The notes: generated by a model from the letters alone, not told the origin. Shown: positions 10,830-24,000, numbered from the stretch's first letter. The stretch: DNA of 64,000 nucleotides from Plectosphaerella cucumerina (GCA_020746995.1 JAGPXD010000001.1:2480001-2544000), one strand, 5' to 3'. Numbers and translations: made by a program.

Positions 10830-13568
10830 CTAGAGCATCTGCTTGAAGTGTTGGAAAACAGTGGTATCGGTGGGAGTCGTCGCTGATAATGGGCCCCCAA
10901 CCCCGTGCGAAAGGCCAAGGCCGCCGAAGCCCTGGTCACCACCATTGAAGTTGTTGACGCCGACATAGCCTTCGAAGATGCGGCTCATCTCGTTATGGAT
11001 CAGAGCACCGTTGTTGGGGAGCTGCTGATCGTTGTTCAGCCGCGGCGTCGATTGCTGCGTCGGAAGGCTCGGGGTCGCCGAGGAGATGGAGCGACGACCA
11101 AAAGGACTGATGGGCACGGGGCTCATGCCAGCCCTGCGCCCGGCGGCGAGACCTGCCATCGTGAGAGCTGCCGTGTTGTGCGGGTCGTCTTCCTGGTTCT
11201 GGCGGAGGCCGATGCGAGGCGCGACCTCCTTCAGCGAGCTGATGGTCCTCCAGAGACGTTTCGACACCCAGCTCTTGGCAGAAAGATCCTTGACCAGTTC
11301 AAGCGCCATGTAGAACTCCTCGCGGCATGTCGTGCTGAACCGGACGGGCGCGTGGACCGTTGCCAGGAAGAGGACGGCCAGAGCTGAGCTGAGGAAGTGG
11401 TGGTAGAATACTTGAAGTTTGCGGTAAAGGTTTGTCGTGTTGTTCAAATGTGTCAGATATCGTATCGTGTCTTTTGCTAGGTCGACTACACGTTGCGCTT
11501 GTGTCATGTTGCTCATGATGCTGGTGGCACTGTGCAATAACGGTGTGTAAAGCCAGATACGGATCTTCGGAGTCATTGTTAGACTGACGTTACAAGGGGC
11601 TGGGAGAGATGAGGGGCTGGCTTACCTGGTTAAGTCGAAGATACGTCCAAATCCGGAGTCGCTGCAGGTTGTATGATGGCGTCGTTGCCATGTGCTTCTC
11701 CTTGTCCCAGTTCCGAAGCTTCACCTCCTCAGGCACATGTTCGTACCACTGGAGAATCTCCTGGTCAAGCTTTTCAATGTCGTGATGCCGCAGCTCGCGG
11801 GCCAAGATGGGTCCGAAATGAGCCACTTGTCGCCAAACCTTGGCAGCCAGTTTCGAGTACGATATCATGGCAACCAAGTATGGGTGTTCTTCCTGTGGAG
11901 GCGTCAGCGAATAGGTTCACAGATCCTAGGGAAATTGCTGGGACAACGCACGGGCATGGGCAGCTCAGGATCAATATCTTCGTCCTGCACAACATATGGC
12001 AGGCCGGTACCAAAGGCGAACCGCCTATCCAGGACGTATACGGCCCAAAAACTGTTGACGGCAGATTTCCTCTCTTCGTCGCTTTGGAGCTTCATCAAAC
12101 CGGTGCGCTGGTGTATCCCGAGCTCCATACACAGCCTGACGACCTGCCCACAGACGCGCCAGGCCAGGACCTCGTCACCTGACAAGAACCTGTAGCCCGA
12201 CAAAAGAGCAAGCAGGGGCATGCTCATGGCGTCGCAAGCGTCAGAGAGAAGCTTGCGGTTCAAGACATTTTCGGCGCTTTCGAAAAGCTTCACGGCCCGC
12301 TCGCTCGGTCCGTGGTCCTCGACAACGATGGCACAGCACATGACCATCTTGAGGAGGAGGGTCTTGTCGTCGTTCAGGCTGATGAAGTTCCCCGTCTTGC
12401 GGAGTGAGTCCATGGAGCTGCAGAGACTCCAGACATACTCGATGACCGTCTGAATCTTGACGACGGGGTACATGATGCCGACCTCTTCTTCGTGCAGGCG
12501 GCAGAGGCGGACCATCTCATCCTTACTAAAGTCCCAGAGAGGATCTAAAATCTTGTCGTTGGGAAGGCTTCGTATCGGCGTCTCTTCGGAGGAGGCAGCC
12601 TGGTGGTCCTCGCCGTCGTCGAACGCTTTGTAGCCCATGTTATGGATGGTCGTGTTGGCTATATCGAGACTGAACGCCATGCTGGTGGGACCGCGAAACG
12701 TGGGAGCTCGAATATGAGCCATTTCAGGACGCTGGAGGGATGACAGAGAGCTGGCAGGTGACGCAGCAATGGCGCTCGTGGGCAACGGTAGAACTTTGTG
12801 GCTTGATTCCTGGATCGGCGCGAGACGTAACGTTTCCGATCTAACGCTGTCCATGGTCTGGGATAACAAGTCAACCTGCTCCTGGAGGCTGGCTAGCTGG
12901 GCTGCCATCTCCTTGAACTCGTCCGACTCTCTGAACGAGTTCGAGCAGCAGTTCGGGGCGTAGAGGCAGGCGAGGTTGAGGTTGCCACACCTCTGACATG
13001 GTGTCTCGCCGTTGCATTTGATCTTGCGACGCTTGCATTCGTTGCTGAGGACCGAGTTAGCATCACGTCGTGAGTGAGGGAACACCATGGCCGTGGTATT
13101 TAGGAAGGGGAGTGACAGTGATGGCAAAACTGCCTGGCATCTGCCACATATGCTAAGTCTTACCAAGCGATGGATATGTACTGAGCGCGTCAGATCGATG
13201 AGCTCATGAGGTTCGTCTCGAAACACCAGCATGGGACATGCCCGGTTGGCGTTGCGGCAGACGCACGGAGGCAAGCAGACAGGGGCCTGACCCGGGGGTG
13301 AACTCACTCTATTCCTTTTGCTCCTCTGCTGCTTCCCAGCGGGGCTCTCGTCATCATGCCTCCTCTTCGCCGGGTTCAGGTTGCTCCCGTCGTTGGCTCT
13401 CGAGGCGGCCGCGGAATGCGCGGAATTGCCTCCGGGCGACTGGGCCAAATCAGCTGTATGATGTGGAGTATAGGCAGCGCTCACGGTGCCCTGCCGTTCC
13501 GCGGGGAGCGGAACTGGTGCTGAAGTGAGGTAACGCAAGTCGCTGACCTGCGTTTCGATCTGCTCCAT
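10830..13568 (-). CDS. Zn2Cys6 transcription factor with fungal_trans region
   Basis: Exons, in transcription order, are 13568-13308, 13180-13164, 13044-11952, 11892-11626 and 11564-10830, giving 790 aa. The zinc cluster is C93-x2-C96-x6-C103-x5-C109-x2-C112-x6-C119, the canonical Gal4 spacing. Its first cysteine codon is completed at the junction of a 17-nt micro-exon with exon 3. A short leucine-rich linker with coiled-coil character (EFKEMAAQLASLQEQVDLLS) follows, then the fungal_trans middle homology region (CRLHEEEVGIMYPVVKI, GYRFLSGDEVLAWRVCGQ, ELGIHQRTGLMK, FWAVYVLDRRFAFGTGLPYVV). The C-terminal 150 residues are low in complexity and may activate transcription. Targets are unknown. The start at MEQIETQ is the most 5' ATG in frame that precedes the cluster cleanly. 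Confidence 0.87.
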
Positions 13569-14003
13569 GGCCACGGTGCCGTGCCAGCCCCTTTCGATAT
13601 CGGATAGTCAACAGTGAGCGTCGGAGTCAGTGATGGTTGTATGCCTCGCTCTGCCTCCTCCTTTCCGCCACCAGAGAGGTGGAGCCCTCGGGAAATGGGC
13701 ATGGCAAAAGTCGGCACCACACCCGCCACGGGCACCGCGTCGGCACCACACAGTCGTGCTCCGTTCTCGCTCCCACACTCACCACGTGACTTGATCGATC
13801 GCGATTGATGCATATTCGTCAACTTGCATCACAGAGAGCGATTGGCCCCACCTCTAAACCCCACTCTCCAAGGAAGCGTTCTGCCGCTTCTCACCACCAA
13901 AAAGTTCTGGGAGCCCAGAAATTTTGGATGCTACCCGCGGCCGAACCTTGTCTTTGCGCTGGAAAAGGTATCAGCTCCCGATACGGCGCGTAATCACGAC
14001 AAA
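13569..14003. promoter_or_regulatory. Divergent promoter region, Zn2Cys6 gene and BFR2
   Basis: These 435 bp separate two divergently transcribed start codons, so they must carry both promoters. No TATA box or perfect palindrome stood out. Confidence 0.55.
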
Positions 14004-15863
14004 ATGGCTGTACCCAAGCGCTTCTCAGACTGGGAGGAGAAGAAGGCCCCGAAGGGTACGTCGAAGCAGAGTACCCCCTTGCAATTCCCAACTCGACTGA
14101 CCAAATGCAGATTACGATCCCGAAGCCGATGTGCCCAATGCTGGAAGTGAGGACGAAAGCGACAGCGATGCCGGTGCTGATCTTACCGGGACGGAGCACT
14201 ACACTTCCGTCGGGTACGTTTGCCGACATGAATGCCACAGCCAAATTTCTAACAATTGAACAGGAAGAGCAAGCTTCGACAGAAGGACGGTGTTGCTCTG
14301 GGCCCTCAGTACCGCGGACACAAAGTCAGCCGAGACGATCTCATGAACGACGATGCTAGCGGCGACGAGGATGAGGAAGAAGACGACCAGTCTGAGGACG
14401 AGGAGGACGACCTCGACTCCGACGCCGAGTTCGACGACCCTGATGCCGCCGACCTTGCTGCCGACACTGCGCGCCTGGCCAACCACGATTCCGAAATCGA
14501 GAGCGACGATGCACTGGGAGACAGTGACGACGAGAGGCTGAAAGATTTCACGTTCAGGGGTAGCTCGGCTCCCAAAGCTTCAAAGGGGAAGAAACGGGCG
14601 ACAGCAGCCGACTTCATTTCCGACTCCGAAGATGCGTCCGACGGACAGGACGATGACGAAGACGAGAGTGACGAAGCCGAAGGTGCCGATCTTCTGGACC
14701 TCGAGGCCGACGAGGAGACGGACAACTCCGAGCTTGAAGATATGGACGACGAGCTGAGCGGTTCCGAGGAAGATGAGAGCTCCGCGGCATCTGGAAGCGA
14801 AGACGGGTCCGACGAGGATGAGGAATTCGACTCCGACGACTCGGCTATGGAAGAAAGGGCTGCGTCAAGGAAGAAGGTTTCCTCCTCGGACGCCCGTGCA
14901 GAGCAGCGCCGGTTGATGAACGAGGGGCAGAAGGCCTTGATCGAGAACATGTCTGCCGCCGCCCGGCAAGACGCCGAGAAGGGTATCGCGGTGCGACAGC
15001 AGAGAAAGGTCTTTGACGGTCTCCTCAACATCCGCATCCGGCTGCAGAAGGCCATCGTCGCGACAAACTCGTTTGCAGCCTTTGAGGACGAGGAAAACCA
15101 CGAATTGGCGCCATACGAGGCTGCTGAGGAAGCTGCCCTCAAGCTTCTGGAGACGCTGAGCAGCGTCAGGGAAAGCCTTCTGCCCCAGCCGACGACGGGC
15201 GAGAAGCGGAAGCGGGGGACGGACAGCAGTGAGGCCCTCTGGGAAGAGCTCCAGGAGACAGACGCCCGCGCTGCCAAGTTCCGCAGAAAGGTTCTGGAGA
15301 ACTGGTCCAGCAAGACCAGGAGCAGCGTCGTCGAGGTCAAGAGCCGCAACCTGGGAGCGGCCAAGCAGTCCATCACAGCGTCTCTGGACGACCAGCTCCT
15401 TAACTCGGATCGCCTCATCAAGCGCACTCGGACACCGCGGTCCTGCGCACCGGTGCAGATCGCCAAGAAAATCAACGAGGACGAGGCGGTGTACGACGAT
15501 GCCGACTTTTACCAGCTGCTCCTCAAGGAGCTCGTCGACCAACGGACGTCTGACGAGACGAGCGCGCGCGCCGGAAACGCCTCGGTGGCGACCGTGCGGT
15601 GGGCGGCGATGAAGGAGGCCAGGACGAAGAAGCATGTTGACCGCAGGGCGAGCAAGGGTCGCAAGATGCGTTTCAACGTGCACGAGAAGCTTCAGAACTT
15701 CATGGCGCCTGAGGACAGGAGGTCGTGGGAGCAGGATGCGATTGATCGCCTGTTCGGCACGCTGTTCGGCCACAAGATGGAACTGAACGAGGCTGCTGTC
15801 TCGGACGACGAGATGGATGACGCGGGGGCCGAGGCTGCAGGCCTCAGGCTCTTCAGGAGCTAG
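14004..15863 (+). CDS. BFR2: BFR2/AATF ribosome-biogenesis protein
   Basis: Exons 14004-14055, 14111-14213 and 14264-15863 give 584 aa. Across the splices the N-terminus reads MAVPKRFSDWEEKKAPK, then DYDPEADVPN, then KSKLRQKDGVALGPQYRG, which is characteristic of fungal Bfr2. A very acidic Asp/Glu/Ser region (about residues 80-250) is followed by the AATF domain (RRLMNEGQKALIENMSAAARQ) and a helical middle. The C-terminal TRAUB part has DRRASKGRKMRFNVHEKLQNF and FGTLFGH. Bfr2 is an early nucleolar factor of the small-subunit processome, needed for pre-18S rRNA cleavage. The gene is convergent with the small membrane-protein gene, with 105 bp between stops. The length is usual for the family. 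Confidence 0.93.
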
Positions 15864-15968
15864 GTGGATGGGCATGTATGAAGAAGCTAGACATGGTAGC
15901 CGGGGTGCATACCCGGAAACCCGGAGTTGGGGAAAAAAAAGTCTATCAATGGATAATCTGAGGATCTA

Positions 15969-16472
15969 TCAGGAGCTACCGATGATGGCTGAGCCGAGAA
16001 GTGAGATGAACAGTGCGGCGTGGATGGCCAGATGCACCGACGGACCCCCGAACACGACAGGATCCTGGCTCCCACGGGTCTGCTTCTTTTCTTTCACGCC
16101 ATTCCCTGCTGCAGCAATCGAAAGCCGAACCCAGGCTCTCCTCATAGGCCACAAATGCCACGATGCCAAGGAGGCCGCCACCAAGCGGCTTGTCGTGTCG
16201 AATTCCGGTCTGAAGATGAAGACGAGAGAGACCAGGTTCGTCGAGAGAAGGGAGCCGCCAAGCGATTGAAGAACCAGCTGAACCTCAAGAGATGGGTCTT
16301 TGATCTGGGATGAGGGCTTGCATATGAAGGATGTGGCCGCTGCGCTCTCGACCGCTACGTGGAGGAGGAGAGGCAGCTTTGACAAAAACGGCGTCAAAGT
16401 CCACGTCCTGGGCGCGTCAGGTACCCGAACTAATTGATGATAAGTGATCGAGGTAGGAACTTACAGGGTCAT
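15969..16472 (-). CDS. Small putative membrane protein, two exons
   Basis: Exon 1 is only 8 nt (16472-16465, ATGACCCT), followed by a 57-nt intron with a GTAAGT donor and CAG acceptor, then exon 2 (16407-15969), giving 148 aa. The predicted start MTLTWTLTPFLSKLPLLLH fits a short soluble or amphipathic lead. Next come a hydrophobic STNLVSLVFIF segment, SRLVAASLASWHLWPMRRAWVRL, and a C-terminal hydrophobic helix ending near AIIGSS. The arrangement resembles small fungal integral membrane proteins of unknown function that I have seen only as hypotheticals. The strong donor placed just after an ATG, and the frame that stays open and hydrophobic, argue that it is real. No function is proposed. Confidence 0.6.
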
Positions 16473-16995
16473 GTTTATGGAAGTCTGTATGCGCAATTAG
16501 TGTCTGTAGAGGTCTGTCGTCTATATGCACCTCGGAACTTCATTGAAGCTCTCCATTGTCCCAGCAGGAGCTTTAAGCTCTCAGCGTAAGCAGTCAGCAA
16601 CATTTATCTTTGTCCTTGAAGGATTCAAACCCCACTCAGGCTGCGGCCGGCTCGCTCTCCGAGTCCGTCGGGTGACGCAAGGCCGCCCTGGCGGTAGGAG
16701 CTGCCCCGCAAAGGCCGGACCTGGAGCCCCTGCACAGGCGCGTCCCAAGACCCCTCCCAACCTGACACGGGCCCTGCCGACAGAACCCCGATGTCGATGC
16801 ATCTTTGACCGTCGCCAACCCATTGCAGTATACCAAACACGACGTGCTTGCTCTCGGTGCAGCCGCTCCTCACGCGCCCCGAGCTGATTGATCGGCGATC
16901 TTTGGCTGCTGGGCTCTGGAAGCCTGTCGCGACCATCCCTTCCTCTCCCCCTCCCCGGAAGACATGACCATTGCGACACGGGTCGGAACCTCAAA
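16473..16995. promoter_or_regulatory. Divergent promoter region, small membrane protein and PAN2
   Basis: These 523 bp separate two divergent starts. The PAN2 side ends in CT-rich DNA (about 16920-16970). Nothing else was seen. Confidence 0.5.
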
Positions 16996-19900
16996 ATGGA
17001 CGGCGACTGGGACCAGGTTCGTGCAATTCGGAAGCGGCGCAGGTGGACTAGATGCGCGCCAAGTGGTGACTCCCGTCGATGCGCCGACTGCTCGCGATAG
17101 CCCTCTTCCAATTGCTGGTGCTAGGAACCCCCCGCTGACCTTTGCGCGCGCTCTGTCGCACTCCAGGTCGCACGCATCGCGTTCCCGCCTCCGGGCGTCC
17201 GCGCCATGGCCACGCCAGTAACGACGATGACCTTCGACTCCCAACAAGAGCTACTCTGGACCGGAAACGACTATGTACGTTGGACAAGCCGCGGGGGAGA
17301 CGACAGACAGTCCCGCATCTGACCGTGGCCCAGGGACGGGTCATGTCCTTCTACGGGACCGAGCTCAGCCGATACACCTCCTTCAAAGCATACAGCACCC
17401 ACGGCGATGTTAGACAGATCCTCGTCAACGAGAAGGGCGTCATTGCGCTTGGGCCCAGAGACATCCACATGGCTCTCCGACGAGGGCCGCCGCTGTGGCA
17501 TATCCAGTGCGTTCCCGACCTGCCCCACGCCGATGCCACGCGCACGCCCTAATACTGGGATGTAGGAACGAGAATATGAAGGATATGCGATGCATGAGCT
17601 TCACTTCCAAGACCCAAAACGAGATCCTCGTTGCTGGCTTCCAGGATAAGATGTTCGTCATCGACGTCAACAAGGGCGAAATCACCAAAGAAGTATGATC
17701 CTCCGGTCTGCTTGCCCGGCACAGGTTCCTCGGGTTGACACGTCTAGATCTCTACCGAACATTCCTACCAGATCATGAAGAAGAACCGCTACATCTGCGC
17801 CGCGACCAAGGACGGCCTGATCAACATGATCGATCCGTCCACCTTTGCCGTCGTCAGGAGCTGGAAGGCCCATTCGGCCCTGATCGGCGATATGGACGCT
17901 CAGCACGACTTCATCGTTACTTGCGGCTTCTCTCTGCGACAGACCCAGACGTACATGCCAGATCCTTTCCTCAACGTCTTCGACATCAAGCGCATGTCAC
18001 CCATGCCCCCAATCCCGTTTCCAGCCGGTGCCGCCTTTGTCCGGATGCATCCCCGCATGTCGACGACGAGCATCGTCATGTCGCAGGCAGGTCAGCTGCA
18101 TGTCGTTGATCTGATGAACCCACATAGTAGCAATCTGCGGCAGGTAAATGTTGTAAACGGTCTGGTCACCATGTTCGAGATTGCGGACTCGGGCGAGGCG
18201 GTTGCTTTTGCCGATTCGGTCTCGCACATCCACCTCTGGGGCTCGCCGTCCAAGGTGCGCATTGTCGACTTTTGCAAGCCGACGGAATTTGCCAGCCAGG
18301 AGACTCCCTTGCCCGCCATTGACTGGACCCCTGAAACGTAAGTCTTGCGGTCGTCCTGTGACCGAGCTGTGGTCTCGTACAGACCTAACTCTACTTACAT
18401 CTTTTTAGGCCACTCAACATGATCGGTATGCCGCATTACCGGGAGCCGCTCCTCTCGGCATGGCCAGACATGGTATCCGACGTCGGGGCACCGCCTCCGA
18501 GTTTTGACCAACAGTTTCTCTCGGGGCTGAAGGCCACAGAACTCGGCCTGTACGGACCCAACACCCGAGGGCTCAAGCGCAACCAGATCGAGGACACCCG
18601 AAAGGCGGACAAGGCAGGCTCAGTGGGTATACAAGCCCCCAAGTTCCTGAGTGAAAAGGCAAGGGAGTCGTCCAAAGCGACTGGTTCTTCGACCGATGAT
18701 GTCGACGAGGTCGAGTCATCGCTGGCCAAGATGGGGAGCTCAGACCGTAAGACGGACTGCCCTCCCATGTACCGCAACGTCGACATCAAGTACAGCAAGT
18801 TTGGAGTTGACGACTTTGATTTCGGGTGCGTACCGCCTTCTTACCGGGCTCTTCTGCAGGTCGTCTCAGGCTGACGGTTTCCAGCTTCTACAACAAGACG
18901 CCATACTCGGGTCTGGAAATCCACATTTCCAACTCATACGCCAACTCCCTGCTGCAGGTCTTACACTTCACACCCATCATCAGGAACTTGGCGCTGCAGC
19001 ACACAGCAACCGCATGTGTTGACGAGGGTTGTCTTCTGTGCGAACTTGGCTTCCTGTTCGATATGCTGCAGAAGGCGGAAGGGTCCATTTGCCAGGCCAC
19101 AAACCTGCTGAAGGCTCTCAGTCACCAGCCTCAAGGTTTGCATCACTACTGCTTGTACAAGATCCGTGTGGCTGACAGGCAACGCAGCTATTCAGCTCTG
19201 TATACTTGAAGAAGACCCCAACGGAGGGTCTCTACCAGCGAAACTGCAGCGGCTATCACGGTTCTTGCTCGACAAGATCATTGATGACTTCCGGGTGACC
19301 ACGCAACCCGTCAACCAGATGCAGCAGGTTAGAACGACCGGCTCCCGAATATACTGCCTTGCTGACACCTTCAGGCGGTGCAAACTGTAGCCACCGAGTT
19401 CATCAGGTGCATGAATTGCAGAAGCGAGCACACGAGGCCGGGGTCGACCAACGTGACAGAGCTCATGTACCCTACTATGGTGCGTAACACCAAAAGACTC
19501 GAAGGCCCACAGCGCCGAGGTGCTAATCATCCATAGAAGCCTCCTTTGAGGAATCAAAAGGCGCCCAAGACAACCTTTTCCCAGATCCTGAAGCTCAGCG
19601 TGGAGAGGGAGCTGCCCTCGAAGGGGTGGTGCCCGCAATGCCAGCGCTACCAGCCCAACGCGAGCAGGCGGACTATCAGCAACATACCTGAGGTCCTGAT
19701 CCTGAATACGTCCATCAAATCGCTCGAGCACAGGCGACTCTGGGCCACCCCGGACTTCCTTCCGGAAGAGATTGGCGTCATAGTAGACCATGGCCAGTTC
19801 TTCTGTTATGAGGGCGAGGATCTCAAACTGCATCTGCAAAGAGGCATCCATAACATTACGGTATACTCGTTGATTGGCATGTCCATCGACATTGAGGCGA

Positions 19901-21097
19901 GCCCTGGGCAAAGGTCCCATCTGGTCGGAATGGTGAACGGTAAGCGTTTATGGACACTGAAGGTCTCGTCAGCCGATAGCTAAAATGTCCCAGTCGCGCA
20001 TTCTCAGCCAGAAGCCCCTGAGGCAGGCCAGTGGCACCTCTTCAACGACTTCCTCGTTCGGCCAGTATCGGTAGAAGAGGCACTGTCCTTCACCACAAAC
20101 TGGAAGGTGCCTTCGGTCATCACGTACCAGGCCAAGGAGGCAAACAACAAGCTCGACATGTCATGGAAAGACAACATCGACACGACCCTGCTCTTTACAG
20201 ACTCGAGGTTAGTCGGGTTGCATCAAAAGCCTAACCTTGGATTCGTCTGCTAACTCAAGTATGCATAGCCATCTCCACGAAAGTCAGACGTACCGCACGT
20301 TGGACGCCTCGCAGGAAACACCGGGACCAAATAGCATCATTGCCATCGATACCGAGTTCGTGGCCGTCCGGCAGCCAGAAATCGAGATGAACTCGGATGG
20401 CGAGAGGGAGACCATCAGACCCAAGGTGTACGCGTTGGCGCGAGCGTCCGCGGTCCGGGGCGATGGGCCCGACGAAGGTGGACCGTTCATCGATGACTAC
20501 ATACTCATCCGAGAGCCCATCGTCGACTACCTTACCGCCTTTTCCGGCATCACAGAGGCAGATCTGAACCCTCGACTCTCGAGGCACAGCCTGGTGGCCC
20601 TGAAGGTCGCGTACAAGAAGCTTTGGATACTGCTCAACCTCGGGTGCAAGTTCCTGGGCCACGGCCTGAAGCAGGATTTCCGAGTCATCAACATCCACAT
20701 CCCGAAGGCCCAGATCATCGACACCATCGAGATCTACTACCTCCACACGCGGCTCCGGAAGCTCTCGTTGGCGTTCCTCGCGTGGTACGTTCTACGGGAG
20801 AACATTCAAAAGGAGACACACGACTCCATCGAGGATTCGAGGACGGCGCTCCGGCTGTACCGCAAGTATCAGGAGTTTGTGACGACGGGCACATGGGAAC
20901 AGATGCTGCACGACATCTACAACACTGGCAAGGACGTGGGCTTCCGGCCGCCGAAGAAGGAAGGCGAGGAGGTACAGAGGACGGAGACTCCGCCATTGCC
21001 GATAGAGGGCGGGCCGGGACCGACGACACCGATCCGTCGCCCCAACCCGGTGTTGGGGTCGTACTCGACTCCGGGGAAGGGGAGCCCGTTTCGATGA
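16996..21097 (+). CDS. PAN2: PAN2, catalytic subunit of the PAN2-PAN3 deadenylase
   Basis: Twelve exons: 16996-17016, 17167-17274, 17334-17506, 17566-17692, 17748-18337, 18409-18825, 18885-19135, 19188-19327, 19375-19479, 19537-19939, 19994-20207 and 20269-21097, giving 1125 aa. Every junction keeps frame and reconstructs conserved PAN2 sequence. The order is an N-terminal WD40 region (from about residue 20), the linker that binds PAN3, and an inactive ubiquitin-hydrolase-like domain (KTPYSGLEIHISNSYANSLLQ). The C-terminal DEDDh exonuclease has IAIDTEFVAV (Exo I), GHGLKQDFRVINI (Exo II) and HDSIEDSRTALRLY (Exo III). With PAN3 it starts shortening of mRNA poly(A) tails in the cytoplasm. Exon 1 is only 21 nt and is followed by a 150-nt intron, the longest in the gene. 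Confidence 0.95.
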
Positions 21098-24000
21098 TGG
21101 CATTTCGAAGTAGCTTCCGTCGTTGACGGGGTAGGTAGCATACTGGGTAGCTGTTTGCATGGTCTTGCTGTGACCGAACGTGATACTTACGAGGGCTCAT
21201 CTCCGATATGTCTTGCCTAGTCTGGCTGGATGAGGAGGGCGGGATCGTGGTGTTAGCCGGATTTGATGACGTTCACGCCGAACCTACCTACCGCACCCGA
21301 TGGTTCACGGCCGATTCTACAGATGAGGTATTATTTCTCAACCCTCGCGCGCGCTTGCGGGGGAGGAGTTTCGAGCATCGGAGGCTCAGCAGCCCATGTA
21401 CCACGCATGTACCTAGCGGGCAGACCTGGCTGCCTCCCCCTCGCGGGAGGTGGGCAACATATCCGAGGCTTTAGAGGATTGGCTTTCCCGGAGAAAACAG
21501 GATGGGACAACAAGGTGGACGATCCGAGCGCGGCGCAGCATCCAATAGGCAGAGGTATCGGCGCCCCGGGGAAGGGGGGTTTCTGTGAGAGTCGGCAATG
21601 TGCTCGGGGCTGGCCATGGCGCCTCGGACGACTGAAGTCGGCGGTAAGGTCGCTCGGGGGTCGGAGATGTCGGGGCGGGCGTCCCGCTTGGCGCCCGCCC
21701 CCCTTCCAAACCGACCCCCGCGCATGAAATGCCGGCAGCGGCCTACGTACAAGGAGCAATCATCTCAACCTCCAACAGGCGGGCCCTCCCGAGCTGTGGG
21801 GTGTTATTCACACGCTTCTCTAACACGTCTGGCCGTGACGACAGCTTGGCGCCGGTGGGCGAACGGGCGAAAGGTCCGTAGAGTACGAGTCGTGTAAGCT
21901 GGGAGGGGCAGGATATAGTGCGCCCAGGCGGTGCCGAGCCCATCTGGATGCATGATAGACCGTTTACGAGAAGCAGATATGTGCAGTCCGTCCCTCTCGT
22001 TGCATCACCGGCCTGCGACCCATCATGATCACCACGTCAAACTTTCTAGAGTGGAGTCGGGAGATGGGCCCGGTGAAGGTGACGGCGTCTCGACAGAGGG
22101 CTGTGTGTTGCAACACCTGTTTTGGGTGTCCGTCCCTGCAGGCCGACCCCCCGGGACGCTGCAGGAACTCTTGGGGAGGCCAAGGCGGAGTGAGGCATAT
22201 TGACGCCGTGCTACGATGATCAGGGACGATCGCCCGGATACGCGTCGTCGTAGGGAGGATTTGAAGATGGCGGCGTCTGGGAGTGAAGTGAGGTGAAGGC
22301 AGCGGAGAGGGCTTTTCCGGGTCAATTTTCCACCTATCCTGCGGGCTGGGAGACTCGCGAGGCCGGGGAGGCTCTAGCAGTGGTAGGCGGGCAAAGGGCG
22401 CCCCGGTGTGGGATGTGTCCAAGTCCGTGGGCCCTCAGCCCTCCGCGGTGTGGAAAAGCCCCTGATTTGTCCGGGCGGAGTGTGGAAACCAGGGTCGTCC
22501 GTCGGGCAGCCGTGGGCCCCCATCCCGGCGGCCGCAAGGCTTCATTGCGCAATCTGGGATCGGAGGAGAGGAGGCTCAACAGTCGAACAGGCGGTCCGGG
22601 ATATGGGCCGGGAATAGTGTACGGGTAAGGTGGCAGGGTGGCCCCCCCTTGCAGGTTCAGGAACGCGACGCAAGCCGTGTGTTTCCGCCCCCCGACACCG
22701 AGGATGCGGGTTCGCACTCATCGATCTATCAAGCCGGAGTCTAATTTGGTGAGACGGCCGCCGGGGAGAAGAATAGGTCTCGGAGGCGGACCGGAGCCAC
22801 AGGAGGGCGCACGCAAGCTGCGACGTCGGATTGTTGAGAGGGCGGGCGTTGGTTGGAACAGCGGCGGGCGGATTATGCCGCTGGTCGTTGTCGATGGCGG
22901 GGGCCTTGGCAGATAATGGTTCACTGTGTTTCTCCCAGGCGATGGTTGTTGGGTCGCCTGGCTGGACTCTGGAGGCTCTGTGGTTTCGGTGAGAGCGGTG
23001 AGAGAGCTGAATGAGACACTGAGGGTGAGAGGTCAAGTATGTGCTTATGTAAGCATGCCATGTTCTTCGATGCCGCGTGTTGGAAACATGTTGTCCGCCC
23101 GCCGGGATCAATTGTCTTGGTTCCGGTCTCACGCATTGGGGTGTGATGTTTGGCTCTTGTTTTCCCGTCCCACCGACTTCTTTCCATCATCGGATTTTCG
23201 TCGTCCGTCTCACTGCCAGACGTCGCGAAGACAGACCCCTGGTGGCAGGCAGGGGTGGTTGAGTCTCGGACGTCAAGGCCGGGAACTGCTCGGGAATGGT
23301 TACCGAAGTGGGGCGGCCTTTCTGTAGTGCTGCAGCGGCCGGGCTGGTGCTGGTGCAGCGTTGTTTCCTTCCTCCCATCATCCTCGGCTCTGTGGGTTCA
23401 TTCCTGTTTTCGGCGTGCAGCAGAGCAGAGCAGCCTCGACCACTGTCGTCATTCCACAGCGTCAATGCCATGTCAGCGCCAATCATAGGCAGCGGGACTG
23501 GTCGACTCGATACGGCACTTGCAGTCGTACCGGCGCCGTTCGCCCGACACAGCCCCGGGCATCAAGCTCCAAATGAACGAAACGGATGAACATGACAGTC
23601 GGGACCATCGGGGCGCTGTGCTGGTTCGTGTGAGCTTCCATGTAGCAGTGTTGCGCGTCGGCCAGCTGCCAACAACATCCTCCCAGCAGCGTGCAGCAGC
23701 TTCCCGTCATCCAACTGGTCGGTTGTGACGGAAGAGGGGAAGTGGAAAGCTGGGGTACTTGCGCTAGGAGGAAACGGGACGCTCGCACCACCACCACGAC
23801 GACCAGACCACCACCACCTCGAACAGCATTCATCCAGGTGTACCTACCTGCCATGAGGTACTCCAAACCCCGCATTCAACCCGAGTTAAGTCCACGCACC
23901 ACGGTCGTGGATAATCACGCCTATTGTCTGGGGAGTGATCCTTGCACGCTGGTAGCAGTTCTCCATTTTGAAAAGGGGGGATGAGCTGCTCTGTGAGCGC

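Noticed and set aside
14306..15475. 389-codon minus-strand open frame rich in Ser
   Set aside because: It is the antisense shadow of the Asp/Glu-rich BFR2 coding sequence, where GAC/GAG codons read as Ser and Leu.
16611..16650. GGATTCAAACCCC resembling a tRNA T-arm
   Set aside because: No paired acceptor stem, D-arm or anticodon arm of correct spacing lies upstream.
22334..22717. Pro/Arg-rich open frames at 21.3-23.3 kb on both strands
   Set aside because: GC-rich DNA yields long chance frames on both strands; none keeps frame across plausible splice sites or shows a domain.
21098..24000. Relic of a transposon or RIP-mutated repeat
   Set aside because: The DNA is GC-rich with no terminal repeats, no reverse-transcriptase or transposase fragments, and no TpA-rich signature.
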